64,000 nucleotides of DNA from UBA10649 sp963749905 (GTDB lineage: Bacteria > Actinomycetota > Actinomycetes > S36-B12): the NCBI GenBank assembly GCA_963749905.1, contig CAVVOF010000004.1, forward strand, positions 1,014,632-1,078,631, read 5' to 3'. A program made the position numbers and the translations under genes. This document shows positions 9,285 to 16,960 of the stretch, one piece after another; positions within the stretch are counted from its first letter, which is position 1; every line of letters begins with the position of its first letter. The notes beneath the pieces are model-generated. The model saw only the letters and a list, made by a program, of their open reading frames with translations. It had not been told where the DNA came from and ran no database searches.

Positions 9285-9354
9285 CCCCGTCTGTCTTGAG
9301 GTTGGTGGTCGCAAAACGTACGTTTTGCGACCACCAACCTCAAGACAGACGGGG
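9285..9354. repeat. Perfect 70-bp palindrome (35-bp arms, no loop)
   Basis: The left arm starts CCCCGTCTGTCTTGAGG and is matched without a single mismatch by the right arm, with the centre at ACGT (9318-9321). It lies 12 nt downstream of the flippase stop and 90 nt from the next gene's start. It could terminate flippase transcription, but a 35-bp perfect stem is far longer than a normal terminator and no T run follows. Confidence 0.97.
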
Positions 9355-9366
9355 AAAGGGTGGGCG

Positions 9367-10593
9367 CTACTCGGCGGACTCGACGGGGATGGGCACGGAC
9401 GGCGACTGCCGACGGTCCATGATCAGGCCGACGACGGTCAGCACCAGGGAGACCGCCACCACCGTCGTCACGATCTCGATCAGCGAGTCGTGCCGCCAGA
9501 ACACCACCAGGCCGACCAGGACCACGAGGGCAGCCCAGACCGCCACCACGGCCCGGCGATCCTGGGTGGCCAGCCGGGCGTAGAGCAGGACCTGCACGAG
9601 CGCGAAGGCCGAGCCCTCGAGTGCGAACAGCCACGCCTCAGAGCCGAGCTCGGTGTACTGAGCACCGCCGAGGATCCGGATGACGAGGTCGCCGAACAGG
9701 TAGCTGAACGTGATGATGACCGCGCCGACCATGGCCGTCAGGCCCGTGGCCAGATAGACCGTCCGGTTGTTCCGTCCGGCGGTCATCTTCGGGAACAGCA
9801 CGATGATGATGGCGTTGGGCAGGAAGAACGCGATCTTGGCGAGCAGCACGCCGACGGAGTACTCGCCGGACTCCGCCTCCGTCAGGAAGACGCGTGCAAG
9901 CAGGACGTCGACATTGGTCAAGGTGAACAGCACTGCCAGCGCATGGACGACGTGCCCGAACTCGGCCGCCACTCCGGGGGCGAGCTTGGGCGCCCACGCG
10001 CCCGGACAGATCAGTCGGTAGGCGATGAAGGCACCGACCGCGCACCCGACCAGGACGCCGATGCCGACCCCGACCACGCTGGAGAGCACGACCACGCCGA
10101 CGACACCGCCCAGGGCCCGGCCCACGCCGTTCGCGATGAAGGCCCAGGACAGCCGGGCATGCTCCTCACGTCCTTGCGCGATGCCCATCGCCGCCGACCC
10201 GATCACCACGAAGCCGATGGACGCGATGCCGGTGGCGACGGCGAGCGGGGCGATCGTGAACAGACTGCCGAGGGGCCAGGCGGCGCCGACGCCGATCAGC
10301 ATGATGACCGCCGCGATGATCACCGACAGCCGGATGGCCTGACCCTCGGCGTCGGCACGGTCCTCGACAGCCACCGCCACGCGTCGGGCGGTGAGCGCCT
10401 GCATCGCGATACCGACGGTGCTGATGATCACCAGCAACCCCAGCAGGGCGCCGAGCGCCCCGAAGGCCTCCGGCGCGAGAACACGGGCCGCCACCATGCT
10501 CAGCAGGTAGGCGGCTCCGTTGCCGACGAGCGTGGCGAAGCCGACGAAGATCAGACCCTTGGCGAGCGTGCGCCGGTGGGTCGGGTAGCTCAC
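9367..10593 (-). CDS. Polysaccharide flippase-like membrane protein (Wzx/MATE-like)
   Basis: 408 aa with about twelve hydrophobic segments, resembling the polysaccharide biosynthesis/O-antigen flippase family that moves lipid-linked glycans across the membrane. The N-terminus has the family look (LVGNGAAYLLSMVAARVLAPEAFG written in two helices). The GTG start is preceded by TAGGGT at exactly 6 nt, so the mRNA is probably leaderless. It is distant from the main glycan cluster but may serve it. A role in lipid II or other lipid transport cannot be excluded. Confidence 0.83.
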   Translation of the reverse strand: MSYPTHRRTLAKGLIFVGFATLVGNGAAYLLSMVAARVLAPEAFGALGALLGLLVIISTVGIAMQALTARRVAVAVEDRADAEGQAIRLSVIIAAVIMLIGVGAAWPLGSLFTIAPLAVATGIASIGFVVIGSAAMGIAQGREEHARLSWAFIANGVGRALGGVVGVVVLSSVVGVGIGVLVGCAVGAFIAYRLICPGAWAPKLAPGVAAEFGHVVHALAVLFTLTNVDVLLARVFLTEAESGEYSVGVLLAKIAFFLPNAIIIVLFPKMTAGRNNRTVYLATGLTAMVGAVIITFSYLFGDLVIRILGGAQYTELGSEAWLFALEGSAFALVQVLLYARLATQDRRAVVAVWAALVVLVGLVVFWRHDSLIEIVTTVVAVSLVLTVVGLIMDRRQSPSVPIPVESAE

Positions 10594-10599
10594 GCGGTC

Positions 10600-10605
10600 A
10601 CCCTA
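10600..10605 (-). promoter_or_regulatory. -10 box (TAGGGT) for the flippase gene, leaderless type
   Basis: TAGGGT on the minus strand, then GACCGC, then the GTG start. The spacing places the transcription start on or next to the start codon. Confidence 0.5.
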
Positions 10606-10688
10606 GCGCCGACGACGAGCACGCACCTGTCGCGCAACCCGGCGACGTGGCGCGAGCCAGCCGGACCCGTACCCTTGAGTGGCAAGCC

Positions 10689-12062
10689 CTACGCGGGGAC
10701 CTTCGGCAGCGTGGTCAGCGCCTCGGCGAACCGCTCCTCGCTGACCTCCTCGTCGACCATCGAGCCGCTCAGGTAACTGTCGTACGCGGCCAGATCGAAG
10801 TGGCCATGTCCGCACAGTGCGGTCAGGATCACCGTCTCCTCGCCGGTCTCCTTCGCCTTCAGCGCCTCTCGGATCGCCATCGCGAGCGCATGCGTCGGCT
10901 CGGGCGCCGGGACGATGCCCTCGGTGCGGGCGAACTGGACGGCGGCCGCGAAGCACTCCGTCTGCGGCACCGCGACGGCGTCCAGCAGGCCTTCCTCGTA
11001 CACGTGGGAGATCAACGGCGCCATGCCGTGATAGCGCAGGCCGCCGGCGTGGATGGGATCCGGGATGAAGTCGTGGCCCAGCGTGTGCATCTTCATCAGC
11101 GGGGTCATGCCCGCCGTGTCGCCGAAGTCGTACGCGTACACGCCCTTGGTGAGCGACGGGCAGGACGACGGCTCGACCGCGAGGATCCGCGGATTGATCT
11201 TGCCGGCGAGCTTCTCCCGCATGAAGGGGAAGGACAGGCCTGCGAAGTTGGAGCCACCGCCCGTGCAGCCGACGATCAGGGTCGGGGTGTCCCCGGCCAT
11301 CTCCATCTGCAGGAGTGCCTCCTCGCCGATGATCGTCTGGTGCAGCAGCACGTGGTTGAGGACCGAGCCCAGCGCGTAGCGGGTGTTCGGATCCTTGGCC
11401 GCCACCTCGACCGCCTCGGAGATGGCGATGCCCAGCGAGCCGGACCAGTTCTTCGGGTCGGCGGCGAGCTGGCGCCCCACCTCGGTGAGGTCGGACGGCG
11501 AGCGGTGCACGGTGGCACCGAACGCCTCGATCATCAGCCGCCGATACGGCTTGGAGTCGTAGGACGCCCCGACCTGCCACACCTCGCAGTCGATGCCGTA
11601 CAGCGCACACGCGAAGGACAGCGCGGTGCCCCACTGGCCGGCCCCCGTCTCGGTGGTCAGCCGGGTCGTGCCTTCCTTCTTGTTGTAGTAGGCCTGCGGC
11701 ACCGACGTGTTGGTCTTGTGCGAGCCGGCCGGCGAGACGCCCTCGTACTTGTAGTAGATGCGTGCCGGGGTGCCCAGCGCCTTCTCCAGGCGGTGCGCAC
11801 GGAACAGCGGGGACGGCCGCCACTGCCGGTAGACGTCCAGCACCCCACCCGGGATGTCGATGTACCGCTCCTGCGAGACCTCCTGGAGGATCAGGTCCAT
11901 CGGGAACAGGGGCGCAAGGTCGTCCGGACCGACGGGGTCCATCCGGCCGGGGTGAAGGGGCGGGGGCGGAGGTGTGGGGAGGTCGGCGAGCAGGTTGTAC
12001 CAGGTCGTCGGCATCTGGTCCTCGGTGAGGACGTACTTGTGCTGGCGGATGGTGTCGTCCAT
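10689..12062 (-). CDS. TrpB-like PLP enzyme (tryptophan synthase beta, TrpB2 type)
   Basis: 457 aa PLP-dependent enzyme joining indole and serine to make tryptophan. The PLP lysine is in SPAGSHKTNTSV and the phosphate-binding loop is GCTGGGSNFAG. Its length and the N-terminal extension PPPPPLHPGRMDPV are those of the TrpB2 subgroup rather than classical TrpB1. No trpA or other trp gene is adjacent. TrpB2 enzymes commonly occur as solitary copies and may salvage indole or act on another amino acid. Confidence 0.93.
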   Translation of the reverse strand: MDDTIRQHKYVLTEDQMPTTWYNLLADLPTPPPPPLHPGRMDPVGPDDLAPLFPMDLILQEVSQERYIDIPGGVLDVYRQWRPSPLFRAHRLEKALGTPARIYYKYEGVSPAGSHKTNTSVPQAYYNKKEGTTRLTTETGAGQWGTALSFACALYGIDCEVWQVGASYDSKPYRRLMIEAFGATVHRSPSDLTEVGRQLAADPKNWSGSLGIAISEAVEVAAKDPNTRYALGSVLNHVLLHQTIIGEEALLQMEMAGDTPTLIVGCTGGGSNFAGLSFPFMREKLAGKINPRILAVEPSSCPSLTKGVYAYDFGDTAGMTPLMKMHTLGHDFIPDPIHAGGLRYHGMAPLISHVYEEGLLDAVAVPQTECFAAAVQFARTEGIVPAPEPTHALAMAIREALKAKETGEETVILTALCGHGHFDLAAYDSYLSGSMVDEEVSEERFAEALTTLPKVPA

Positions 12063-12222
12063 TGCTGCCTCCTCGGGTGCGTGTTCGGGACGCTAGCGCC
12101 GCCTCGTGGGCGCTGCACGGGATTCCGGCACCTTGTTACCGATGGGGCCAATGTGACGAACGGGACTGCTTGTGAGGCCCCTCACAATCCCTGCAGCACG
12201 CGTCCGCATTCCGGCTGCGACA

Positions 12223-12253
12223 TTTCCGTGACCTTTCCGTGACCTCGTACCGT
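12223..12253 (+). promoter_or_regulatory. Promoter with tandem 11-bp direct repeat before the riboswitch
   Basis: TTTCCGTGACC occurs twice back to back (12223-12233 and 12234-12244), followed by TACCGT (12248-12253) as a -10 box. Transcription would start near 12260, at the beginning of the riboswitch RNA. On the other strand each repeat reads GGTCACGG. Pairs of such direct repeats at one helical turn are typical binding sites of MtrA-like response regulators, which control cell-wall peptidases in actinobacteria. That link is inference. Confidence 0.55.
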
Positions 12254-12259
12254 CATGGA

Positions 12260-12441
12260 GTCATCGGTCCTGCCTCGACACCCGTCGGGGGCCGATGACC
12301 TGCCGAATCGGGGCGCACACACCCGCGCCCGTACCGGGGACCCACCGGCCGCACGCGGCCACGGGGCGAATCCGCGCCACCATGCGGTAGGGCACCTTCA
12401 CGCCCGAGCCCGTCAGCTCACCTGGGAGGCAGTCGTCGAAG
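12260..12441 (+). promoter_or_regulatory. c-di-AMP riboswitch (ydaO/yuaA type)
   Basis: The leader holds the conserved actinobacterial pattern: CGAATCGGGGCGC (from 12304), GTACCGGGGACCC (12331), GGGGCGAATCCGCGCC (12363) and CCCGAGCCCGTCAGCTCACC (12403). It ends just before the ribosome site of an NlpC/P60 gene, the usual partner of this riboswitch in actinobacteria. High c-di-AMP is known to switch such genes off. A 5' hairpin (TCATCGG/CCGATGA) precedes the core. Exact limits are approximate. Confidence 0.85.
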
Positions 12442-12451
12442 GAGTCGTTCC

Positions 12452-13075
12452 ATGCGCGCTGCCGTGCGCCTTCCCCTGCTCGTCCTGACACTGCTCGTCG
12501 CCCTGGCTGCCGGTCTGCTGACCGCCACTCACATGGCGCGCGCGGAGCAGCCCGCCAACCACCCGGTCCCGGCGATCGACCCCGTCCCCGCGGTCGAGAC
12601 CCTCGTCGTCGTCGACACGTCGATCTCCGTGGCCCGCGCCAACAAGGCCAACGCACGACGGCTGGCCCTGCACGCCAAGGCCGTGCGCGCGGCCCAGATC
12701 CAGCAGACCCGGACCAAGATCGTGACCGTCGCCCGCAAGCAGCTCGGCGACCGCTACTCCGCCGGCTCCTCCGGCCCGCACGCCTTCGACTGCTCCGGCC
12801 TGACCCGCTACGTCTACAAGACGGTCACCGGCAAGGAGCTGCCGCACAACTCGCGCGCCCAGTACGGCAACGTCAAGAAGATCTCGAAGAAGCAGGCGAA
12901 GCCCGGCGACCTCGTGTTCTTCTTCCGGGGCGGCGCACACCACGTCGGCATCTACATCGGCAAGGGCCGCATGATCGATGCGCGCGGCTACGGCGACGGC
13001 GTCAAGGTCAGCCCGATCTCCGGCTCCTGGTGGGGTCGCTCCTACTCGGGCATGGGGCGCATCCTGCCGGCCTGA
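12452..13075 (+). CDS. Secreted NlpC/P60 peptidoglycan endopeptidase
   Basis: 207 aa exported cell-wall hydrolase that cuts peptide stems of peptidoglycan. A signal peptide with a hydrophobic core (LPLLVLTLLVALAAGLL) and Ala-rich end is followed by a short linker and the NlpC/P60 domain at about 85-207. The catalytic Cys is in AFDCSGLTRY and the His in AHHVGIYIG. The RBS is GAAGGA (12438-12443). Expression is probably controlled by the c-di-AMP riboswitch and by the tandem-repeat promoter upstream, linking wall cutting to osmotic or turgor state. Confidence 0.94.
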   Translation: MRAAVRLPLLVLTLLVALAAGLLTATHMARAEQPANHPVPAIDPVPAVETLVVVDTSISVARANKANARRLALHAKAVRAAQIQQTRTKIVTVARKQLGDRYSAGSSGPHAFDCSGLTRYVYKTVTGKELPHNSRAQYGNVKKISKKQAKPGDLVFFFRGGAHHVGIYIGKGRMIDARGYGDGVKVSPISGSWWGRSYSGMGRILPA

Positions 13076-13093
13076 CGCCCCGACGGGTCAGGC
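13070..13093. terminator. Possible bidirectional terminator between convergent genes
   Basis: GCCTGAC pairs with GTCAGGC around a 10-nt loop. It overlaps the peptidase stop codon and precedes the end of the convergent histidine kinase gene. It is a short stem without a T run, so the call is weak. Confidence 0.4.
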
Positions 13094-13112
13094 ACGACGC
13101 CAGACACGCGCA

Positions 13113-14501
13113 TCAGCCGAAATGAGGTCGCTGCGGGGTGGGCACCGCTGCGTCGGCATCGGCGCACGGTACGCGAACCAGCACCAACAGGCCGCCCAGC
13201 GGTGATGCGTCTGCTCGCGCGCTCCCAGCCATGGCGACCACCGTCTCCCGGACCAGCGCCAGGCCCAGACCACTGCCACCAGGGACCGACGCGGACCCGC
13301 GACGGAAGCGGTCGAACACCGCATCACGCTCGGACTCCGGAACGCCAGGACCGTCGTCCTCGACCCTGAGAACAGCGGTCCGACCGTCGCGGTGCAGCGA
13401 GACCCTGACCCGCGTCCGCGCGTACTGCAGCGCGTTCCCGAGCAGTTCGTCGACGATGCGGGCCATTGCGCCGGTCGGGGCCAGAACGTGCACGGCGGGC
13501 TCGATGTCGGCGTCGAGCGTCACGTCGCTCTCATCGAACATGCCGCCCGCGGCCTCCACCCGATCGCGCACGACCGCAGAGGCGTCCTGCACCGCCGGCG
13601 CGACGGCGCCGACGTCGCTGCGCGCGAGCGCGAGGACCTGCTCGATCCGGTGGCTCAGCCGATCCACCTCGGACATGGCGGCTCGTGCCTCGTCCTGGAC
13701 GTGCTCCTGGTCGGAGATGTCGTCGATCGCCTCCAACCGAAGCCGCACCCCCGTCAGCGGTGTGCGCAGGTGGTGGGACGCGTCAGCTGCCACCCGTTGC
13801 GTGCGTCGCAGGATTCCCGAGAGTCGGCTGGCCGTCGAGTTGAGGGACACCGCAACGGCGCGCACCTCCGGCGGCCCGTGGGTCTCGTCCGCGCGCAGGT
13901 CGAGGTCGTCCGGCAGGTCCTCGGCAACTTGGGCCACCCGCTTGAGCGGTGACGAGATCGACCGGGCGAGCAGCCAGGCCACCAGCCCCGCACCCACCAC
14001 GACCGCGACGACGAAGACGATGAGCCAGCGCTGGGTCTCCTGAACCTCCTCGTCCACGATCGACTCCGGTAGCGACAGCCGCACGGCGCCGACCACGTCG
14101 AAGTTCTGGATGATCGGTGCCGCGACGTAGCGCAATGGCTCCCCGAGCGTCACCGACGTGCGCACGTCCGACGTAAGGGAGCCGGCGAGCGCGGCGTCGA
14201 TCTCGGGTCGGTCGAACTGGCGGTCCAGCGACGTCTGGTCACTGTCGGCCAGCAGCGTCGCGTCCGGCGACACGACCACGATTCGCGCGCCGGTGCGCGC
14301 CGCCTCTGCCTCGGCCGTCGTCTGCCAGTCGATGTCGGGCAGAGCGGACAGTCGAGCCGCCGTCGTCAGGGTGTCGACCTCGAGCCCGGAGATGAAGGCG
14401 GCCCGCTGATCGTTCGCGACCACGCTGGCGAGGGGCAGGGCCAACGCCGCAGCCACGACCGCCACCAGCACGGCCATCGCCAGGACGAGGCGTCGGGTCA
14501 C
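13113..14501 (-). CDS. Sensor histidine kinase
   Basis: 462 aa membrane sensor. One helix lies at residues 5-25, followed by an extracellular domain of about 130 residues, a second helix near 160-180 and a HAMP linker. The phosphoacceptor H-box is ASHHLRTPLTG, the N-box is ELLGNALQYA, and the ATP-lid motifs are DDGPGVP and GGSGLGLALV. The start overlaps the stop of the response regulator gene as ATGA. It probably senses an envelope signal. Its likely targets are the divergent ApbE module genes, which carry repeated operator-like sites. Confidence 0.94.
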   Translation of the reverse strand: MTRRLVLAMAVLVAVVAAALALPLASVVANDQRAAFISGLEVDTLTTAARLSALPDIDWQTTAEAEAARTGARIVVVSPDATLLADSDQTSLDRQFDRPEIDAALAGSLTSDVRTSVTLGEPLRYVAAPIIQNFDVVGAVRLSLPESIVDEEVQETQRWLIVFVVAVVVGAGLVAWLLARSISSPLKRVAQVAEDLPDDLDLRADETHGPPEVRAVAVSLNSTASRLSGILRRTQRVAADASHHLRTPLTGVRLRLEAIDDISDQEHVQDEARAAMSEVDRLSHRIEQVLALARSDVGAVAPAVQDASAVVRDRVEAAGGMFDESDVTLDADIEPAVHVLAPTGAMARIVDELLGNALQYARTRVRVSLHRDGRTAVLRVEDDGPGVPESERDAVFDRFRRGSASVPGGSGLGLALVRETVVAMAGSARADASPLGGLLVLVRVPCADADAAVPTPQRPHFG

Positions 14502-15151
14502 GCGTCGCCTACGGCCAGCCGGTAACCCACTCCTCGAACGGTCTCGATCAGTGCGGGATCTCCGAGCTTCTTGCGAAGCGAGGCGACGTGGACGTCAAGC
14601 GTCTTCCCAGTGCCCACCCAGACCGGATCCCACACCCGCGAGAACAGCTCCTGACGGGACACAGCACGACCAGGGTCTTCGGCCAGGACGGCGAGCAGGT
14701 CGAACTCCTTGGCCGTCAACTCGATCTCGTTGCCGTCCACCGCGACGCGATGCCGGTTGCGGTCCACCGCGATCCGCCCGGACTCCAAGGGTGCGTCGAC
14801 CCGCCGCCGCCTGGCGACCGCCCGTACGCGGGCGGCGAGCTCCCGGACCGAGAACGGCTTGACGACATAGTCATCGGCGCCCAGCTCCAGGCCGACGATC
14901 CGATCGGTCTCCTCGCCGCGGGCGGTGGCGATGATGACCGGCACATCCGACACTCGGCGCAGGTCGCGCAGCACCTCGAGTCCATCACCGTCCGGCAGGC
15001 CCAGATCGAGAAGCACGACGTCGGCACCTTGCGCCGCACCAATGACCTGCGCGGCATAGACCACGTGGTCCGTGTCGATCCCGTTGCGACGCAGTCCCGC
15101 CACCAGCGGTTCGGCAACGCTCGGATCGTCCTCGACTACCAGCACCTTCAT
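14498..15151 (-). CDS. OmpR/PhoB-type response regulator
   Basis: 217 aa from the ATG at 15151; the frame is open further upstream but the receiver domain starts at MKVLVVEDD. The receiver has the acidic pocket EDD, phosphoacceptor Asp in VLLDLGLPDGDG and Lys in DYVVKPF. The C-terminal winged-helix ends TVRGVGYRL, the classic Trans_reg_C ending. It is the partner of the downstream kinase. It is divergent from apbE, with about 140 bp between them that hold a CTTAC-N5-CTTAA direct repeat of the kind OmpR-family dimers bind. Confidence 0.95.
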   Translation of the reverse strand: MKVLVVEDDPSVAEPLVAGLRRNGIDTDHVVYAAQVIGAAQGADVVLLDLGLPDGDGLEVLRDLRRVSDVPVIIATARGEETDRIVGLELGADDYVVKPFSVRELAARVRAVARRRRVDAPLESGRIAVDRNRHRVAVDGNEIELTAKEFDLLAVLAEDPGRAVSRQELFSRVWDPVWVGTGKTLDVHVASLRKKLGDPALIETVRGVGYRLAVGDA

Positions 15152-15230
15152 GAGCTCATCGTGGCACGCCCCGGCCCCGTGGACCCCGAAGGCGGGTCGA
15201 CGTCTCCACCGAATCCGGTCAATCAGCCAA

Positions 15231-15250
15231 GCCCTTACTCGCACTTAACC
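15231..15250 (+). promoter_or_regulatory. Direct-repeat operator, copy 1 (upstream of apbE)
   Basis: The sequence fits GCCCTTACTNNNNCTTAACC: two CTTA(C/A) half-sites spaced 10 bp start to start. An almost identical element lies at 16856-16875 before the PepSY gene. It is placed between the response regulator and apbE promoters. The -10 for apbE is TACCGT at 15282-15287. Confidence 0.7.
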
Positions 15251-15281
15251 TCACCGTGGACCCGACCTGTTGTCCGCGCCC

Positions 15282-15287
15282 TACCGT
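15282..15287 (+). promoter_or_regulatory. -10 box (TACCGT) for apbE
   Basis: TACCGT lies 7 nt before the in-frame GTG at 15295, consistent with a leaderless transcript. This decides the start against the longer GTG at 15256, which would lie upstream of the promoter. Confidence 0.5.
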
Positions 15288-15294
15288 CCTCGAT

Positions 15295-16296
15295 GTGGTG
15301 CAGACCAAGGCAGACGAGAGCGATGCCGCCGTGTTGCACCGCGCGCAGCTGCGGTTCCGAGCGATGGGGACGGATTGCCACGTTCTAGTCGTCGCACCGC
15401 CTGAAGTGGCGGACACCCTTGCCGGCCTTGCTCACGATCGCGTTGAACTGCTCGAGCAGTGCTGGAGCCGCTTCCGGGCCGACAGTGAGCTCAACCGGCT
15501 GAATGGCCGTGCAGGCGAAGGCCCCGTCCCGGTCTCCGAGGACCTGCTGCATCTCGTCAGTCGCATGAAGGAGGCGTGGCAGCGCACCGACGGTCTGTTC
15601 GATCCGACCGTCCTTGCGGCCATGAACGCCCACGGCTACGACGTCGACTTCGCCGTCCTGACATCGCGACCTGCCTATGCGCTGGACGACGTGCGGCTGG
15701 CCGCCGTCCCCGGGATGTCCGGCGTGATCGTGGATCGGGCAGGCATGTCGATCACACTGCCGGCGGGCATCGGTCTCGACCCCGGCGCCATCGGAAAGGG
15801 ACTCGCAGCGGACATCATCGCCGACGAGATCCGCGAGGCGGGCGCGACCGGGGTGCTGGTGAATCTGGGCGGGGACATCGCGATCTCGGGCGCCGACGTG
15901 ACGCCCTGGGCCATCGCCGTCCAGGACGAACGCATGGACGGCCTCGAGGCGGATCGCACCCTGACCGTCCTGCACTTCGAGCCCGGCATCACGCGCATCG
16001 GCACCGCCACGTCGACGATCCTCAAGCGGCGCTGGGCCCAGGGGCGGCGCCACCACGTCATCGACCCTCGCACCGGAACCATGGGCACCAGCCCGCTCGT
16101 CCAGGTGACCGTGGTGGCGTCGACCGCATGGGAGGCCGAGGCCCTGGCCACTGCTGCCCTGCTTCAGGAGCCGGCCCGAGCGGCGAGCGACCTCGCCGAC
16201 CGGGCCCTGACCGCGATCCTGCTGACCTCAGACGACGTACGCACGATCCCTGAGGTGCTGCTCTCGCCTGCCGAAAGGACGCACCACGATGGCTGA
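15295..16296 (+). CDS. apbE: FAD:protein FMN transferase (ApbE)
   Basis: 333 aa enzyme that attaches FMN from FAD to a Thr/Ser of target electron-transfer proteins outside the membrane. Family features are FRAMGTDCHV at the start, FDPTV, the flavin and Mg-binding GAIGKGLAADI, NLGGDIA and a C-terminal HHVIDPRTG. No Cys lipobox or clear signal peptide is seen, which is usual for many actinobacterial ApbE. It overlaps the ferric-reductase-like gene by 8 bp. No FMN-binding target domain is recognisable in the adjacent genes. Confidence 0.93.
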   Translation: MVQTKADESDAAVLHRAQLRFRAMGTDCHVLVVAPPEVADTLAGLAHDRVELLEQCWSRFRADSELNRLNGRAGEGPVPVSEDLLHLVSRMKEAWQRTDGLFDPTVLAAMNAHGYDVDFAVLTSRPAYALDDVRLAAVPGMSGVIVDRAGMSITLPAGIGLDPGAIGKGLAADIIADEIREAGATGVLVNLGGDIAISGADVTPWAIAVQDERMDGLEADRTLTVLHFEPGITRIGTATSTILKRRWAQGRRHHVIDPRTGTMGTSPLVQVTVVASTAWEAEALATAALLQEPARAASDLADRALTAILLTSDDVRTIPEVLLSPAERTHHDG

Positions 16297-16873
16297 CATT
16301 CCCTGGACCTGGCTGGCGATCCGCGCGTCCGGCGTCACCGCGTGGGGCCTGCTCACGGCCGTGGTCGTCTGGGGCATCCTGCTGCGGACCCGCGTGTTGG
16401 GCGGGTTGGCTCCGGAACTGCGTCTGCTCGATCTCCATCGGTGGCTCGGCGCCATTGCGATGGGGTTCCTCGCCCTGCACATGGCGCTCCTGCTGGTGGA
16501 CCCGGCGGTCACCTTCACAGTGACGGCGCTTCTCGTTCCGGGTGCAGCCCCATGGCAGACCACTGCCGTGGCCCTCGGCACGATCGCGTTCTGGCTGATG
16601 GTCCCGGTGTCCTTCCTCGGCCGACTGCGGGCCCGCATGGGGCAGACGGGGAACCGCTGGTTCAAGCGGTCCCATCTCGTCGCCTATGCCGCGTGGCCGC
16701 TAGCGACCGCTCACTACGTACTGGCGGGCACGGATGCGCTTGCCGAGTGGTCACTGGCGCTGCTGTTCACGGGCACGGGGCTGGTCGTGACCGCACTGCT
16801 CGCGCGCGGGTTCGTCCCCGCGCCGGGGCCGCATCGGGCAGTCAAAGGTGACTCCGCCCTTACTTCTTCTTAA
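16289..16873 (+). CDS. Ferric-reductase-like / cytochrome b-type membrane protein
   Basis: 194 aa with about five to six membrane helices and four histidines placed for two b-hemes (DLHRWLG, ALHMALL, RSHLVAY, TAHYVLAG), as in the ferric reductase-like/YedZ (MsrQ) family. It would carry electrons across the membrane, perhaps to a flavinylated partner made by ApbE. It starts inside the last codons of apbE, so the two are coupled. Its TAA stop lies within the second operator-like repeat. Confidence 0.86.
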   Translation: MADIPWTWLAIRASGVTAWGLLTAVVVWGILLRTRVLGGLAPELRLLDLHRWLGAIAMGFLALHMALLLVDPAVTFTVTALLVPGAAPWQTTAVALGTIAFWLMVPVSFLGRLRARMGQTGNRWFKRSHLVAYAAWPLATAHYVLAGTDALAEWSLALLFTGTGLVVTALLARGFVPAPGPHRAVKGDSALTSS

Positions 16874-16875
16874 CC
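16856..16875 (+). promoter_or_regulatory. Direct-repeat operator, copy 2 (upstream of the PepSY gene)
   Basis: Same element as at 15231-15250: GCCCTTACT, four variable bases, then CTTAACC. It overlaps the stop of the preceding gene. A TAGCGT hexamer (16908-16913) lies 34 bp further on, the same distance as TACCGT from copy 1 within 1 bp. This suggests a second promoter controlled by the same regulator. Confidence 0.7.
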
Positions 16876-16960
16876 CCGGCATGGATCGGATCTTGGCTCC
16901 CACCCCTTAGCGTCACTCGTGTCGCGGTCGACTACTCAATCCAATCCAAGGAGACACACG

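Noticed and set aside
10689..12062. Classical tryptophan operon beta subunit (TrpB1)
   Set aside because: The N-terminal extension, the length of 457 residues and the absence of trpA or other trp genes fit TrpB2 instead.
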